63,955 bases of DNA from Globisporangium splendens (lineage: Eukaryota; Oomycota; Peronosporomycetes; Pythiales; Pythiaceae), in the NCBI GenBank assembly GCA_006386115.1, contig VFIW01000168.1, positions 1-63,955 of the forward strand, read 5' to 3'. The first letter of the stretch is position 1; each line of letters begins with the position of its first letter. Positions 44,501 to 54,356 of this stretch are shown here, one piece after another. Below the pieces are notes generated by a model. That model was not told the origin of the DNA and searched no databases. It saw only the letters and a list, made by a program, of their open reading frames with translations. The translations under genes were made by a program, and so were the position numbers.

Positions 44501-46083
44501 ACCCCGAGACAGACGGGCAAACCGAGCGCGTGAACCGTGTCGTCGAGGATATTCTTCGCAGCATCGCTGTCGATCATCCCCGCGACTGGAGCCGCTGGCT
44601 GCCGTACGCCGAGTTTGCTATAAATAGCAGCGAGCACGCCTCTACGGCCGTGACTCCGTTCTATTTTAACTCGCTGCGGCACCCGCGCGTACCCGCCACT
44701 CTGTTCGAGGGCGTCGAACGTTCTGCGGTGGGAGGGCAACTCGCTGCGCTCGATGCGAGCGCGCGATCTCCGTCACCGGACGTGGCGTCGACCGCTCACG
44801 TGGACGCGCGCGATGCGCCGCCTGTGCGATCGCGTTCCGAATCTGTCACGGTCTTACCGGACAGCACGCAGAGTATTGACATCTCGGGCACGGTACTGAG
44901 TTACGGTACACGTGTCCCTAAAGATGGATCACCCACGGTACTGAGTTACGGTACTCGTGTGTCTATAGATGGATCTTCCACGGTACCGAGTTACGGTACT
45001 CGTGCTAAAAATAGCCAGTCTCAGACGGAATCAGGCGACTGCTCATGCGAGCGTCAGCCACGAATGGAAGGACGCGCGGTGTCACACACCGGCGCAGAAA
45101 TAGATCTCTCTGCAGCACGCGCTGCGAGAGCAACGAAAAAGCAAGACAAAGCCGTCGCGGCAGCGCGGCAATTTGTCGATGAGCGCGCAGCATTGTTGCG
45201 TCGCGTACGCGACCAACTAGCTGCTGCGCAAGACAAGCAAAAGCTCTACGCCGATAAATCGGGTAGAAAGAACAAACAAACGTTTTGTGTGGGTGATAAA
45301 GTGCTTTTAAGCATTAAAAACCTACCAAACGATGCAGTCACAACGCTCCCCAGCGGGAGTAAGTTGTTGCCACGATTCATCGGGCCATACACTGTTGTGG
45401 AGAAGATTGGAGACTTGAATTACAAGCTCGATCTCCCAACGAGAATGGCAACGCACCCCGTGTTCTACGTGGGTTTGCTGAAACGCTACCATGACGCTAC
45501 TGTGGATTTTTATCCCAGTCCGGGAGAACGTCGGTCTCATCAGGGGGCTCAGACGCCGCCCATCGAGACACGAGCGCGTTGTGCCTCTCCCAAAGCGTCT
45601 TCACTCGCGGAGCGTACCTCGCGTGGAAGTGCTTCCCGCGGACATGGTACTCCTCCAGCATCTGACGAGCTTCCTTCAGCTCCGTCTCAAGCGCTGTCAC
45701 CCTCTGCTTCAACAGCGAGGTTTCGTCCAGATATTGCTGGCGAAGGGTACGGACGGCTTGCTGTAGCGCCCCCAAAGACGATGCGTTCGCGTGAACCATC
45801 TGAACCATCGCATCTGGTGCAACCACCGATGCTGAAGCGAAGTAGGGCGCCGCCGATCCCGCTGATTGACAAGCAGGGACAGCGCCACTACCATGTTGAG
45901 CGCCTGCTGCGTGTGCAGCGGCGTAAGGGGAACACCCACTACCTTGTGAAGTGGCGTGGGTACGATGTGTCGCAGAGCTCGTGGGAGCCTGCTGAGCGCC
46001 TCCTCGAGGACGTTCCCGACATGGTCGCCGCTTTTGAGCGTGCGTTGGTGGCGAGTGGGACTCGTCCATCTGCCGCTTGTTAA
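41558..46083 (+). pseudogene. C pol (RT-RNase H-integrase-chromodomain), frameshifted
   Basis: The frame from ~41366 (first ATG 41558) starts with short GSP-containing repeats (AGSPAKRSTAAGSP) instead of gag. It enters the reverse transcriptase at ~42290 (DIFPDKVP-like region, AFNKLNAATIPAQTP). One base is missing near 42845 (GGTACGC where B-like sequence has GGTGACGC). The next frame carries SYFDDIFVHS, RNase H (VCDASDFAIG) and the integrase zinc region, and is cut by TAG at 44143-44145 between CE and CQRVKP. It continues in frame with DRLSKMVHVAP, SDRDPRFTAAF and TDGQTERVNR. After that come a 45-base tandem repeat, a low-complexity linker and a chromodomain (THYLVKWRGYDVSQSSWEP, ~45930-45990). 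The stop is at 46081-46083. Confidence 0.85.
44889..45013 (+). repeat. 45-base tandem repeat inside C pol
   Basis: About 2.7 copies of a 45-base unit beginning CACGGTACTGAGTTACGGTAC, encoding a 15-residue repeat (TVLSYGTRVPKDGSP-like) between integrase core and C-terminal domain. It is in frame, absent from B, and contains GGTAC...GTACC palindromic elements. Confidence 0.85.
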
Positions 46084-47024
46084 TACCGAGACTCGTGCGA
46101 GCACGGTCATCACTCTTTGTCGCTTCGCGGTACTTTTGTACGCGCTGCACAGCGAATTGCATGCGCTGGCTACGTTGTGCCCCAGGATCGGTGGCCAATG
46201 TACGCGCAGCCCCAAAGCGTTTCACACCGGTTCTTGATGCCAAGAACGCGGTTTCATATTGATCCTCGGTCTCACCTTCGTAAAGGATAACCGGGATCGG
46301 GTGCACGCGCAGTGCCCCATCACGTCCTCGCAGATCGGCTTCGCGCCATCGTGCGAACTCGGAGTCATACCTCTCGAGTGGAACCCGCGCCCGTGCAAGT
46401 AAATTTGCCGGGGTTTTCGCTGTCGGCCATTCCTTTGGCGGCGGCATAACGGGAAGCGAAAAATGGACGGAACCTTTTGGTGGTGGTTCCAGCCCGGTCT
46501 CATTATTGGTAATGATGACCTCCCCTTCTCCCTTTCATTGACAGTCTTTGCGACGTCATTCTCTTCCTCCGTCCGATAAATCGAGACGTCTGCCGAGGGA
46601 TTTCGTTCCAACTCGTGCAGTTCGGGGCTACCGCTCCCGTAACGCAGCTCCTCATACTCGACCCACTCGTCGATGGAGTCGCGCCTCACGGTGATGCCTT
46701 CCTCTTCCTCCCCTTCCTCGGGTGAGTACTCTTGGTAGTCGACTGCCGTGTCGTCATCGGCGTCGCTTGCCCTGCTCATCGGCTTGATGGCAGGGAGATC
46801 GCCAAATGCAGCTCACTGACACCGTCAGGAGCAGTCTTCGATTGAGCCGACTCGTCGTCGCTCATGCTCACGTCTTCCGTGGCAGACGTGACCGCAGCGC
46901 GTTGTTTTGCGCTTGCCGCCTCGCGCTTCTCAGCGTCGAGCTTCTGCAGTCTTTGAACGAGTCCTTCTGCAGGACCGCTTGCGCTTCGGGCGATCTTTTC
47001 GCGCACCGATTTGTTCGTCGCCAT
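45497..47024 (-). pseudogene. Antisense accessory ORF of element C (two frame breaks)
   Basis: Minus-strand coding region of about 500 residues. It starts at Met 47022-47024 (MATNKSVREKIARSAS; an earlier Met at 47120 is possible) with a helical segment VQRLQKLDAEKREAASAKQR. After a slip near 46785 comes an acidic stretch (YSPEEGEEEEG), then a second slip near 46520. From there a 316-codon intact frame (Met 46447) contains PLERYDSEFARWREADLR, an insertion, AQRSQRMQF, a low-complexity linker opposite the sense chromodomain, and a C-terminal coiled coil (LRQQYLDETSLLKQRVTALE ...) opposite the sense linker. It ends at 45497. The two short motifs align without gaps with the antisense frame of B. 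The family is unknown. Confidence 0.6.
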
Positions 47025-47189
47025 CACGTGTGCGTTCACACTTGTGATATTACGATGCTTTTCGGAGAGATTTGCACGCGCGTTCGCAGTGCCTCTCCCG
47101 AAGAATACTGAGCACGACATCGTGCGTCGAAGCGCGACCACCACTCTTTCGAAACCACTCCCGTGTTTCGCACTTTAGGTGGGGGGTGG

Positions 47190-47863
47190 TGTAACGGGGT
47201 CACACGCTAAGTTGCACCACAGCAACTTAGCTCAATCTGTTGACATTGGACTAAGCCCGCATGCAACTAAAGTTTCCGTACTTAGTTACGAGAAACACCA
47301 AAGCAGCCGAGCCATTAGGTTCGCCGCACTTACTCGAACCACAAAGGTGGCCAAGCTACTCTGATTAGAGGTCGGCCACAGACACGACTCTCATAGGCTA
47401 AAACTATATGCTTTTAGACCAATTGAATAACACGGCAATTCAGAGCCATTCACTTATGTTCACATTGAAATGAGCGGAAGTTCACTATGCTAGATAGTGA
47501 ACTAAAGATAACTCAGGGTGTCCTGCAGAGGGCAACCCCCAACAAATAAACAGTTCCATTTTTACCGTTAACTAAGCCTTTGGTTATCGACGGTTACTCT
47601 ATAGAGACCTATAGGTAACCGATTGTTGCACTGCAGGAAGCAGGCAACAGCTCTTGGAACAGAGTCCTTGAGAGAAGTCGTGCACACGCTTCCTCACACA
47701 CGTACCGTGCTGTGTAACTCGGAAGTGTCCGGTTGCAGTATTCGGACGAGCTTTCTCTGGTCCTATACTAAGTTCTATACAAACCCAGTTAGGTGTGACA
47801 CCTAACTGCGCGCTTCCTCACGGACGCACACGTGTACACCAGCGTAACGGTTGACTCGTTACA
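47190..47863 (+). repeat. 3' LTR of element C
   Basis: 674 bases, following a G-rich polypurine tract (aggtggggggtgg). The ends TGTAACG ... CGTTACA are inverted repeats of seven bases. No partner LTR is present in the window. Internal palindromes include GTTACTCTATAG and CAGTTAGGTGTGACACCTAACTG. Confidence 0.75.
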
Positions 47864-47941
47864 CAGCCGCTCCACCCGGTATGACGCATAGTCGCGGTGC
47901 AACTTTTGTGTTGGTGTCACTGTCGATGTTGTAGTTGGCGG

Positions 47942-48151
47942 TCATTTTTGAACCACATGTATGGTGGGAATGATGTCGTGGTTCCCTGCCAGATCAAAGC
48001 TGAGATTCGTCTTGGTAGTGTGGCGAACCTCCAAGAGGTCGGGTTTTGAGAGCCAGTGGTACCGCTGGATGATCTTAGAGCTTGGAGCTAGGACCACGAG
48101 GAACTCTTTCGAGAGCGCCGACCGATGCTGGCAGCACTCAATGACCTTTAC
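47942..48151 (-). pseudogene. MULE-type transposase, C-terminal fragment
   Basis: Reads in frame from the right flank (54357 onward) once A2 and one target copy are removed: ...LVKLIHMAVK then VIECCQHRSALSKEFLVV ... IIPTIHVVQK, stop at 47942-47944. It lies 78 bases from the end of element C. Confidence 0.55.
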
Positions 48152-48515
48152 TGTGACGGATGCGTCAGCTTAGCTTCTCAAAGCTAAAGCGTGATTCGCA
48201 TACGTCATTCGAAGAGATTGCAATGAACATTGATAGCATAAAAGCACGACAGAAAACAGAAATTGCGTATCATTGCACTCAAGTTAGTGGTGTAGTTTTT
48301 ATTCGTAAATGAATCCAGTATGCAGTAGAAAAATGAAGCTAAGCGTAGGACACTAGTAAGCATGTCTATGAGGCACTCATGGCCACTGCTTTGCCACTCC
48401 ATGTACGAGCAAGCGCTAGCAAACACCCTAACTATAAATCTCACTTTCCATTTTAAATTGATCCACTCAAGTTCCATTCCAAGCATCGTATCCCAAAGCG
48501 CCTACTACTGTGACA
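48152..48515 (+). repeat. A2 5' LTR
   Basis: 364 bases, TGTGACGG ... TGTGACA. The leader that follows starts TAGTAG, which can pair with CTACTA a few bases before the LTR end. Confidence 0.93.
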
Positions 48516-48995
48516 TAGTAGCACTTGTCAAGTCATCGATCCAACAGTCCAAGATTTGATCAATCGTCATCCAAGTGTCGACAAACTGTTTTCAAGCTTC
48601 GATAATTTCTTGTCCAAGCTTCGAGAATTGCTCTCCAAATTTGGATTTCATCAATTTCGACATTTCGAATTCATCGTTTAGGGTCTAGAACCGAGCTACT
48701 GGAGGGAGGTTCTATATCCTACTGTTGTTGTTACTGGGTGCTATAAGCGGAAAGTAACGCAGCAGTATTTGGGTTGCCGTCAAAAAATCTTTTACAGTTT
48801 CTGTAACTGGTTAGTGTGGTTGCACAGTTCGTGTGGTTCACATAGGAAACTCTTTCATTGGGTCTGTGGTTTAGTGCCGTGTGCCTGTCCCGCCATTGAA
48901 AACACAGAGAATAACTTTCCTATATACCATCAATACTGGTGTTTGATCTACACTCGAGTGTTGCAGTAAAACTAAGAGTATTGTGAACTTAGTTC

Positions 48996-49298
48996 ATGGG
49001 AAAACGAAAAACCCGTGAACCAGAAGATACTTTTCAGCAAACCTTTGAATCGCTTACTTCTGATTTTGAAGTTGCGCAGAAGTTGCGTCGTGATTTGTGG
49101 TTGACGACTGTTAAACAAAACAAACTCGTCAATCTCATCAGACAGTTGATTCCTGACGCTGCGAACTCGGGTGCTCGTAACGTGATTCACGAGTTCACCA
49201 ACCTTGTTCGTCATCGCATTGCCCAACTCGATGACCTAGTCGTAAATTCGCTTGATCATAGTATACATCTGTATAAGAAGCGTCGTTTAAATAAATAG
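48996..49298 (+). CDS. ORF1, 100-residue basic protein of family A (copy A2)
   Basis: Same start, stop and length as the A1 ORF. Differences from A1: Ile40 to Lys, His50 to Gln and Glu-Ala to Asp-Asp near residue 79-80. Basic termini (GKRKTRE, KKRRLNK) are unchanged. It sits 51 bases before the gag-pol ATG. Function unknown. Confidence 0.5.
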   Translation: MGKRKTREPEDTFQQTFESLTSDFEVAQKLRRDLWLTTVKQNKLVNLIRQLIPDAANSGARNVIHEFTNLVRHRIAQLDDLVVNSLDHSIHLYKKRRLNK

Positions 49299-49349
49299 TT
49301 TTTTTTTTTTGGTAGATTACGCTACGGAAAGTCCATTAGCTCCCTTACA

Positions 49350-52300
49350 ATGAGTGGAAGGAGGGGTAGAGCGAGTGAGCGTCCATCACCAAATCCAAGA
49401 CCACGGCAACAGTCGAGGAGTTCTGGTCCGGAGCATCGTCAAGGTCCTGCTCCAAACCCAGACCCAGCTCCGCCTTCGACTCCAGCTCCACAACCAAGTG
49501 CGGCTCCAAGTGGTCAGTCTGCTGACACAATGTCGATGCAGCAGATGCTGATGTTCATTCATCAGCAACAACAAGTTTTCCAAGCTCAAATGCAAGCTCA
49601 AATGCAACAATCCAACTATCGCTTTGAGCAATTGTTGTCATCACAGGGGGACAGGAAGAAGAAAGACCCACCTGTGTATGAAGGAAAATTTGGCGAAGAT
49701 CTCGAATTGTGGATCTTTGCAACTGAAGAGTATTACTCAAGTAAAAAGCAGCTCATGCTTGAGAACTCTTCGCATTTTGTGACAATGATATCCAGTAACC
49801 TTGGGAAAACTGTTCTTAACTGGTATCGTTCCTTTTCGCTTCAATGTGAAGCTGAAAATGTTCACAAGACGTGGGAATTATTCAAGGTTCGCCTTCGAGC
49901 TCGGTTTCGGCCGAAAGACTTTGAGTACAACCTGCGGGAGCGACTGTTTTATTTGAAACAATCTGGATCAATCCACGAGTATGTGTCTCGTTTCCAAGAT
50001 TTGATGTCGCAATCAGAACTTGAAATTTCTGATATGGAGCAACGGTTTTACTTCCAGAACGGCCTTCGCCCGGAAACTGTTGGGAAGATCAAAGAAGAAA
50101 GCCCAATGTTGCTTAAGGATGTGATTGAAATCGCCTCCAACTTTGAATTTGCACATTTTGTTGGCAAACCACCGAAGTCTACTTCGGCGCAACCCTCAGC
50201 ATCCAAGTCCAAGAGGTTCAAGACAGCGAAGAAGCCTGAGAGGAGTTCCATCAATGCCAACAGGCAGAGTGATTGGAAGAAGTCTGCGACATGCAACAAA
50301 TGTGGCATCAAAGGTCATATTTCGCCAGATTGTAGAACTGGTGACAAGCCGAAGGAAGCTAATCGCTATATGAGCGGTTCATTTTATGCGATCCTTCAAG
50401 TGATGGCTAAAGCGTTCAAGGATGCCGACCACCCATCAGAAGTATCAATTTTCATCGACAATGGTTGCAGTCTCAACGGAATATCCGAAGAGCTCGCACA
50501 ACGACTCGACTTAGACGTAACTGAAGATCGAAATGAAATTATGGAAGTTGATCTGGGTTTTGGTCAAACTGTTGTCCATCCAAGACGCACCGTCGAAATG
50601 AGTCTGGAAGTTCCAGGTTTTCCTGTTATGAAAACCAACCTTCAAATCATGCCAATACCAGAGAAAAAAGATGTCATCCTTGGCATGATGTGGCTGCGTG
50701 AGCAAAACCCAGAAATTGATTGGGTAGCGCTGCAATTGAAACCACGCAAAGAAGAAAAGCCAATTCCATTGAAGACTCCAAATGTTCGGCCTTCACGCAA
50801 GATTGCTGGTCGACGAACGGCACGACTCAGTCAACAGCGTGAAATCTTCAATTTTTATTGCCAAAATGGTCATTTTGGTGAACATGGCAAGACAGATATT
50901 ATCTCTGCAAAACAACTCCAGCGTGAACTTCGCAAAAGCAAAAATATCGAAGCCATATTTGTGATCAATCCTCATGTCTCTGAGAAAGCTGAACGCTTCA
51001 AAAATCGAGGTTGGGAAGCACTTCGTGATAACCCAGCTTTCGAGACATTATTGAAGTACCAAGACACAGTCTTTCGGACGGAGTTACCAAATTCAACTCC
51101 TCCCATTCGTGAAGGCATTGAACATGAGATCCAGTTGCAACCTGGAACGAAGCCTATATCTGTAAGGCAATGGCGTCAGAGTCCTGAACAACGCCAAGTG
51201 ATTATGGATTGGACCAAAGAGATGGTCAAAGCCGGAATCATTCGTCCAAGTACGTCCGCATTTTGCGCTCCAACGTTTTGTGTGAAGAAACCTGTTGGTT
51301 GGAGAATCGTACACGATTACCGTCAACTAAATCAAGCGACCATCATGCCAGCTATCCCAATGCCAAGAAAGGAAGATACCTTCGAGGCGATGGCAGGAAG
51401 CAAGTGGTTTTCCTGTATGGATCTACTGCGGGGTTACTATCAGGTGAAACTTCGGGAACAAGATATTCCTTTTACCGCTTTCTCAACCCCCGATGGGCTC
51501 TTTGAGTATTTAGTGACACCAATGGGACTTAGTGGAAGTCCTGGGACATTTAATCGCCTGTTACAAAGAGTTTTCAGCGATTTGCGTAATGTGATGCGCA
51601 TATATTTCGATGACATCTATGTATTCACGAGAAGTGATGATGTCTCCGAGCACGTCAAAGCTCTCGACCATGTTCTCAAGCGATGTGAAGAACAAGAACT
51701 TTATATCAAGTTGTCCAAGTGCCAGTTTTGTGTGGAAGAAATTCCATGCTTAGGTGATTTCGTAGGACGTAATGGCGTTCGTATGGATCCCGACAAAGTG
51801 AAGATAATAAGAGAATGGCCAACTCCAAAGACGAAGAAGCAAATGGAAAGCTTCTTAGGTACAACCGTCTATGTTTCACGTTTTTGCCCTGACTTTGCAC
51901 AATTTGCAGGTCCATTGCATGATGCAATTAAGGCAAAGAAGTCTCGTGAAGCTGTCAGTCTCGATGACCGTCAACTCGCATGTTTCGAAGAACTTAAGCG
52001 CCGCTTGTCATCACCGCCTGTGCTCAAGTTACCCGACTTTACGAAGCCATTTTGTATTCGTATGGATGCATCCAACTTCGCGGTTGGAGGCGTCTTATTC
52101 CAAAAGGAGGGAGGGTTGGAATATCCAATCGCGTACACAGGAAGGAAGATGAAGGCTGCAGAACTCAATTATCCAGTTCGAGAACAAGAGCTGCTTGCAA
52201 TCATGCATGCTCTTCGAGTTTGGCGCGTCTACTTACTCGATCGTCCATTCCTTGTGGAAACTGACCATAAGAGTATCGAGACAATCCTCACGCAAAAGAC

Positions 52301-54014
52301 CACAAATCGTAGAGTGGCACGATGGTTTAATGAACTTGCTGAGTTTCAACCGCAGTTCAAGTGGATTCCAGGAGAAAGCAACGACGTTGCAGACGCATTG
52401 TCGAGGAATCCAGACTTTGAGCATAATGCTGCTCAAGTCAGTCTGAGTGAGCTTTTGGACGCTGCTCAGAATAGGGAAATCGTAGCAAGTGTGAAAGCTA
52501 CAACTACCCCTTTGAAGACTTTGATCAACAAGCGATATTCGTCAGATCAACGACTTCAAGATATCTTGAAGAAACTCAAGAATGAGGAAGTAGTACCGAA
52601 GTACTCTTCACATGATGAACTTTTGTATTACCAAACCAAGGAAGATGAAGCTCCACGGTTGGTGATTCCAGATGACGAAGATTTGAAGAACCGTGTCGCC
52701 TATGAGAACCACGATGTGGTCACGGCAGGTCATCCTGGATATTTCAAGACCTATGTGGCCGTACAAAAGAAGTACTATTGGCCAAGAATGTACAAGTTCA
52801 TCAAGCGATATGTGAACACTTGTGAATTCTGTCAGCGCAACAAGGCTCGTCAAATGAAGCCTCCAGGTCTTTTGAATCCACTGGAAATTCCATGTGGTAG
52901 ATGGATGGATATTTCTATGGACTTTATGGTGTCCTTACCATCCACGAGTAGCAATTTTGACGCTATAATGATCATAGTTGATCGACTAACGAAGCGATCA
53001 ATGTTTATTCCGACCAAGACAACTGCAAGCGCTGAAGACACAGCAGAGTTGTTTATGAAGCACTACGCGAAAGATCATGGTTTGCCACGAACAATCGTAT
53101 CCGACCGAGACACCAAGTTTACGTCAAAGTTGTGGCAACAAGTGATGACAATTATGGGAACAAAACACAATTTGTCATCAGCATTTCGTCCTCAAACAGA
53201 TGGACAAACCGAGCGAACAAACAGGTTCGTTCAAGATTACCTCCGTGGTGTTGTTAATCCCTCGCAAAACGATTGGGATGACTATTTGCATCTTGCAGAA
53301 TTCGCATACAACAGAAGAGTGCATTCGTCGATTGGAATGTCACCGTTTGAAGCTGACCTCGGGTATACTCCATGCATGCCAGATGATGTGGCAATGGATC
53401 CTGAATTTCGTGAACTGTCTAAGTCAGCAAAAGAATTCGTTCTGAAACAAGAGGCAATGTTGAAGATCGCACAAGACGCGATTAGTGAAGCTCAAGATCG
53501 TATGAAGTCGTATTACGACAAGAACCGACTTGTTCAAGACTTCGAAGTTGGTGACTATGTCCTTCTCGATGGGAAGAATTTGGACATTCGCCACAAGGGC
53601 TTTGCGCAGAGCAAGAAGCTTGCTCCACGATTCATCGGTCCGTACCAAATTGTGAAGAAGGTACATAAAGACTCGTATGAATTAGCTCTATCAAGAGAGC
53701 TCAAGTTGCACCCAGTATTTCACACGTCGCTCCTCAAGCCATATGGCAAAGATGAATCTCGACAGCAGAAGATTCAAAAAGTTCTACTTGCAGACGGAAG
53801 TGAAGGTCAACTTGTTAAGGCCATCCTTAACCACCGTAAACGCTACGGGAAGATGCAATACAAGATCTGGTGGCTGGGAGAAACGAAAAACCAGTCAACT
53901 TGGGAACCGTTGGAAAATCTCAAGCAAATTCCCGGACTCATTGAACAATACTGGAGTCGAAAGAAGGGAGGCGTCTTCTTAAAAGGAGGTCATGTGACGG
54001 ATGCGTCAGCTTAG
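49350..54014 (+). CDS. Gag-pol polyprotein of element A2
   Basis: 1554 residues, the same layout as A1 with only scattered substitutions. All catalytic motifs are present: zinc knuckle CNKCGIKGHISPDC, protease-like FIDNGCS, RT YFDD, RNase H MDASN, integrase zinc region (here CEFCQRN against CELCQRN in A1) and D,D,E core, and a C-terminal chromodomain. Arg at residue 694 (MDLLRGYYQV) matches the gypsy consensus. The reading frame again ends inside the 3' LTR. Because gag and pol are in one frame, the Gag to Pol ratio cannot be set by frameshifting here. Confidence 0.95.
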   Translation: MSGRRGRASERPSPNPRPRQQSRSSGPEHRQGPAPNPDPAPPSTPAPQPSAAPSGQSADTMSMQQMLMFIHQQQQVFQAQMQAQMQQSNYRFEQLLSSQGDRKKKDPPVYEGKFGEDLELWIFATEEYYSSKKQLMLENSSHFVTMISSNLGKTVLNWYRSFSLQCEAENVHKTWELFKVRLRARFRPKDFEYNLRERLFYLKQSGSIHEYVSRFQDLMSQSELEISDMEQRFYFQNGLRPETVGKIKEESPMLLKDVIEIASNFEFAHFVGKPPKSTSAQPSASKSKRFKTAKKPERSSINANRQSDWKKSATCNKCGIKGHISPDCRTGDKPKEANRYMSGSFYAILQVMAKAFKDADHPSEVSIFIDNGCSLNGISEELAQRLDLDVTEDRNEIMEVDLGFGQTVVHPRRTVEMSLEVPGFPVMKTNLQIMPIPEKKDVILGMMWLREQNPEIDWVALQLKPRKEEKPIPLKTPNVRPSRKIAGRRTARLSQQREIFNFYCQNGHFGEHGKTDIISAKQLQRELRKSKNIEAIFVINPHVSEKAERFKNRGWEALRDNPAFETLLKYQDTVFRTELPNSTPPIREGIEHEIQLQPGTKPISVRQWRQSPEQRQVIMDWTKEMVKAGIIRPSTSAFCAPTFCVKKPVGWRIVHDYRQLNQATIMPAIPMPRKEDTFEAMAGSKWFSCMDLLRGYYQVKLREQDIPFTAFSTPDGLFEYLVTPMGLSGSPGTFNRLLQRVFSDLRNVMRIYFDDIYVFTRSDDVSEHVKALDHVLKRCEEQELYIKLSKCQFCVEEIPCLGDFVGRNGVRMDPDKVKIIREWPTPKTKKQMESFLGTTVYVSRFCPDFAQFAGPLHDAIKAKKSREAVSLDDRQLACFEELKRRLSSPPVLKLPDFTKPFCIRMDASNFAVGGVLFQKEGGLEYPIAYTGRKMKAAELNYPVREQELLAIMHALRVWRVYLLDRPFLVETDHKSIETILTQKTTNRRVARWFNELAEFQPQFKWIPGESNDVADALSRNPDFEHNAAQVSLSELLDAAQNREIVASVKATTTPLKTLINKRYSSDQRLQDILKKLKNEEVVPKYSSHDELLYYQTKEDEAPRLVIPDDEDLKNRVAYENHDVVTAGHPGYFKTYVAVQKKYYWPRMYKFIKRYVNTCEFCQRNKARQMKPPGLLNPLEIPCGRWMDISMDFMVSLPSTSSNFDAIMIIVDRLTKRSMFIPTKTTASAEDTAELFMKHYAKDHGLPRTIVSDRDTKFTSKLWQQVMTIMGTKHNLSSAFRPQTDGQTERTNRFVQDYLRGVVNPSQNDWDDYLHLAEFAYNRRVHSSIGMSPFEADLGYTPCMPDDVAMDPEFRELSKSAKEFVLKQEAMLKIAQDAISEAQDRMKSYYDKNRLVQDFEVGDYVLLDGKNLDIRHKGFAQSKKLAPRFIGPYQIVKKVHKDSYELALSRELKLHPVFHTSLLKPYGKDESRQQKIQKVLLADGSEGQLVKAILNHRKRYGKMQYKIWWLGETKNQSTWEPLENLKQIPGLIEQYWSRKKGGVFLKGGHVTDASA

Positions 54015-54356
54015 CTTCTCAAAGCTAAAGCGTGATTCGCATACGTCATTCGAAGAGATTGCAATGAACATTGATAGCATAAAAGCACGACAGAAAACAG
54101 AAATTGCGTATCATTGCACTCAAGTTAGTGGTGTAGTTTTTATTCGTAAATGAATCCAGTACGCAGTAGAAAAATGAAGCTAAGCGTAGGACACTAGTAA
54201 GCATGTCTATGAGGCACTCATGGCCACTGCTTTGCCACTCCATGTACGAGCAAGCGCTAGCAAACACCCTAACTATAAATCTCACTTTCCATTTTAAATT
54301 GATCCACTCAAGTTCCATTCCAAGCATCGTATCCCAAAGCGCCTACTACTGTGACA
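53993..54356 (+). repeat. A2 3' LTR
   Basis: 364 bases; purine tract aaaaggaggtca before it, TTTAC target copy (54357-54361) after it. Confidence 0.93.

Larger units (their letters stand above)
41341..47863 (+). mobile_element. Chimeric chromovirus C lacking gag and protease
   Basis: Begins with a B-like leader after the B 3' LTR. It has no gag or protease, then reverse transcriptase, RNase H, integrase and chromodomain, and ends in an LTR (47190-47863) unrelated to the B LTR. About 6.5 kb. The sequence is more GC-rich than B. A frameshift near 42845 and a TAG at 44143 disable pol. It probably arose by recombination between two elements with similar leaders, followed by internal deletion. 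Confidence 0.75.
48152..54356 (+). mobile_element. Intact Ty3/gypsy chromovirus, family A, copy A2
   Basis: 6205 bases. Target duplication TTTAC at 48147-48151 and 54357-54361. The LTRs are each 364 bases with one substitution seen (TATGCAG / TACGCAG). ORF1 and gag-pol are both whole. Inserted into a degenerate MULE transposase. With Arg at the RT position where A1 has Trp, this is the better candidate for an active source copy. Confidence 0.95.
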
